15,431 nucleotides of DNA, from contig JAVBNP010000290.1 of the NCBI GenBank assembly GCA_031551455.1, positions 1-15,431 of the forward strand, read 5' to 3'. The stretch's first letter is position 1. Every line of letters starts with the position of its first letter. Below the pieces are notes generated by a model. It had not been told where the DNA came from. It saw only the letters and a program-made list of their open reading frames with translations, and searched no databases. The DNA is from JAIRLS01 sp031551455 (lineage in GTDB: Bacteria; Bacteroidota; Bacteroidia; Bacteroidales; UBA4181). Shown here piece by piece: positions 14,790-15,431 of the stretch. The translations under genes were made by a program, and so were the position numbers.

Positions 14790-15431
14790 TATGCTCCAAA
14801 ACGCCGCCATGCATTTCGAGATCGCTCATAAGTGGGTGTTCCTGTTGCTGCCGTTGCCGTTGTTGATTTATTTTCTTTTACCCGCGTTGCGGAAACGTCG
14901 TTCGGGCCTTTTTGCACCGTTTTTCAAACGAGCTGCCGGCATATCGGGGCAACATCCCAAACGAAGCGCATGGGTGTCGCGCAAGAACCTGCTTTCGTGG
15001 ATCGTCATCGTGCTATGCTGGATTTGTCTGATTGCCGCCGCATCGTCGCCGCAACTTGTCGGACAGCCGGGCAAGAAGATCAAAACAGTGCGCAGTTTTC
15101 TCATCGCGGCCGATATTTCGTTCAGTATGGCGCAACGCGATTGGCAGGTCGACGGTAAGTTAATGACCCGCTGGGAAGCGGTGAAGTATTTGATGACGGA
15201 TTTTGTGAAAGAGCGCAAAAGCGATCAAATAGGTCTCGAAATGTTTGCCACACATGCGTATCTGCAAGCGCCGCTCACTACCGATCTCGGAGCCGTTACG
15301 TGGCTGCTCGACCAAACCGAGGTGGGCATGGCCGGGCAGATGACAAGCATCGGCGAAGCAATTGCTTTCGGAATCAAGATATTTCGTGAGGATACGATCA
15401 AACAGCGCGTGATGCTGCTGATGACCGACGG
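14779..15431 (+). CDS. batA: BatA-like VWA protein, 3' end outside the window
   Basis: The first 217 codons of an inner-membrane von Willebrand factor A protein, cut by the window edge. Two hydrophobic helices (about 19-34 and 72-88) are followed by SSPQLVGQPG and a VWA domain. The metal-ion-dependent adhesion site is complete: Asp112-x-Ser114-x-Ser116 (ADISFSMA), Thr189 in GQMTSIGEA and Asp217 in LMTDG at the edge. RWEAVKYLMTDFV and DQIGLEMFATHAYLQAPLTTD are typical of BatA. Bat proteins are linked to aerotolerance and envelope stress. The chosen start overlaps the DUF4381 stop by 11 bases; in-frame ATGs at 14791 and 14809 are alternatives. A gene for BatB would be expected next. Confidence 0.9.
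   Translation, partial: MNADMLQNAAMHFEIAHKWVFLLLPLPLLIYFLLPALRKRRSGLFAPFFKRAAGISGQHPKRSAWVSRKNLLSWIVIVLCWICLIAAASSPQLVGQPGKKIKTVRSFLIAADISFSMAQRDWQVDGKLMTRWEAVKYLMTDFVKERKSDQIGLEMFATHAYLQAPLTTDLGAVTWLLDQTEVGMAGQMTSIGEAIAFGIKIFREDTIKQRVMLLMTD

Overview
The window looks like a chromosomal segment of a Bacteroidota bacterium, most likely order Bacteroidales. The reasons are protein families that I know mainly from this phylum (DUF4290 directly before murA, a DUF4837 lipoprotein), a MurA with the PGGDKIG active-site loop, an AraC-type helix-turn-helix in the typical Bacteroidales style, near-absence of usable Shine-Dalgarno sequences, and several matches to the Bacteroidetes -7 promoter element TAnnTTTG just upstream of genes. 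Most genes are around 40-45% GC and intergenic DNA is AT-rich. I see no rRNA, tRNA, CRISPR array, insertion sequence or phage gene.

Layout. 1-439: no convincing gene. 440-877 (-): small NTF2/DUF4878-like lipoprotein. 1306-3053 (+): an OprO/OprP-type outer-membrane porin followed by an HdeD/DUF308 six-helix membrane protein, closed by a strong hairpin at 3084-3126. 3162-3709 (-): an 82-residue acidic protein of unknown function and, upstream of it, a 73-residue protein that corresponds to only the first half of an AraC DNA-binding domain. 3710-4328: AT-rich gene-free DNA with two compact inverted repeats. 4329-5563 (+): a GT4 glycosyltransferase split by a one-base deletion in an A run. 5629-5660: shared hairpin terminator. 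5671-9384 (-): a probable operon reading Gfo/Idh/MocA oxidoreductase, pdxB, gnd. 9600-12591 (+): DUF4290, murA and a secreted alpha/beta hydrolase. 12665-13678 (+): DUF4837 lipoprotein. 13785-14195 (+): cysteine-rich DUF3795 protein. 14313-15431 (+): DUF4381 membrane protein overlapping the start of a BatA-like VWA protein that runs off the window.

How the genes fit together. The content is mostly housekeeping and cell envelope. Gnd and PdxB are linked metabolically: the pentose phosphate pathway supplies erythrose 4-phosphate, the precursor of the PdxB substrate. MurA commits UDP-GlcNAc to peptidoglycan and probably shares a transcript with DUF4290. The DUF4381/BatA pair is the start of a Bat (aerotolerance/envelope stress) operon, here without the usual moxR and DUF58 genes in front of it and with visibly higher GC. 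The points most worth a second look are the stand-alone AraC half-domain, the frameshifted glycosyltransferase, the fosfomycin-insensitive type of MurA and the composition change at the Bat genes. I did not find a clear novel multi-gene system.
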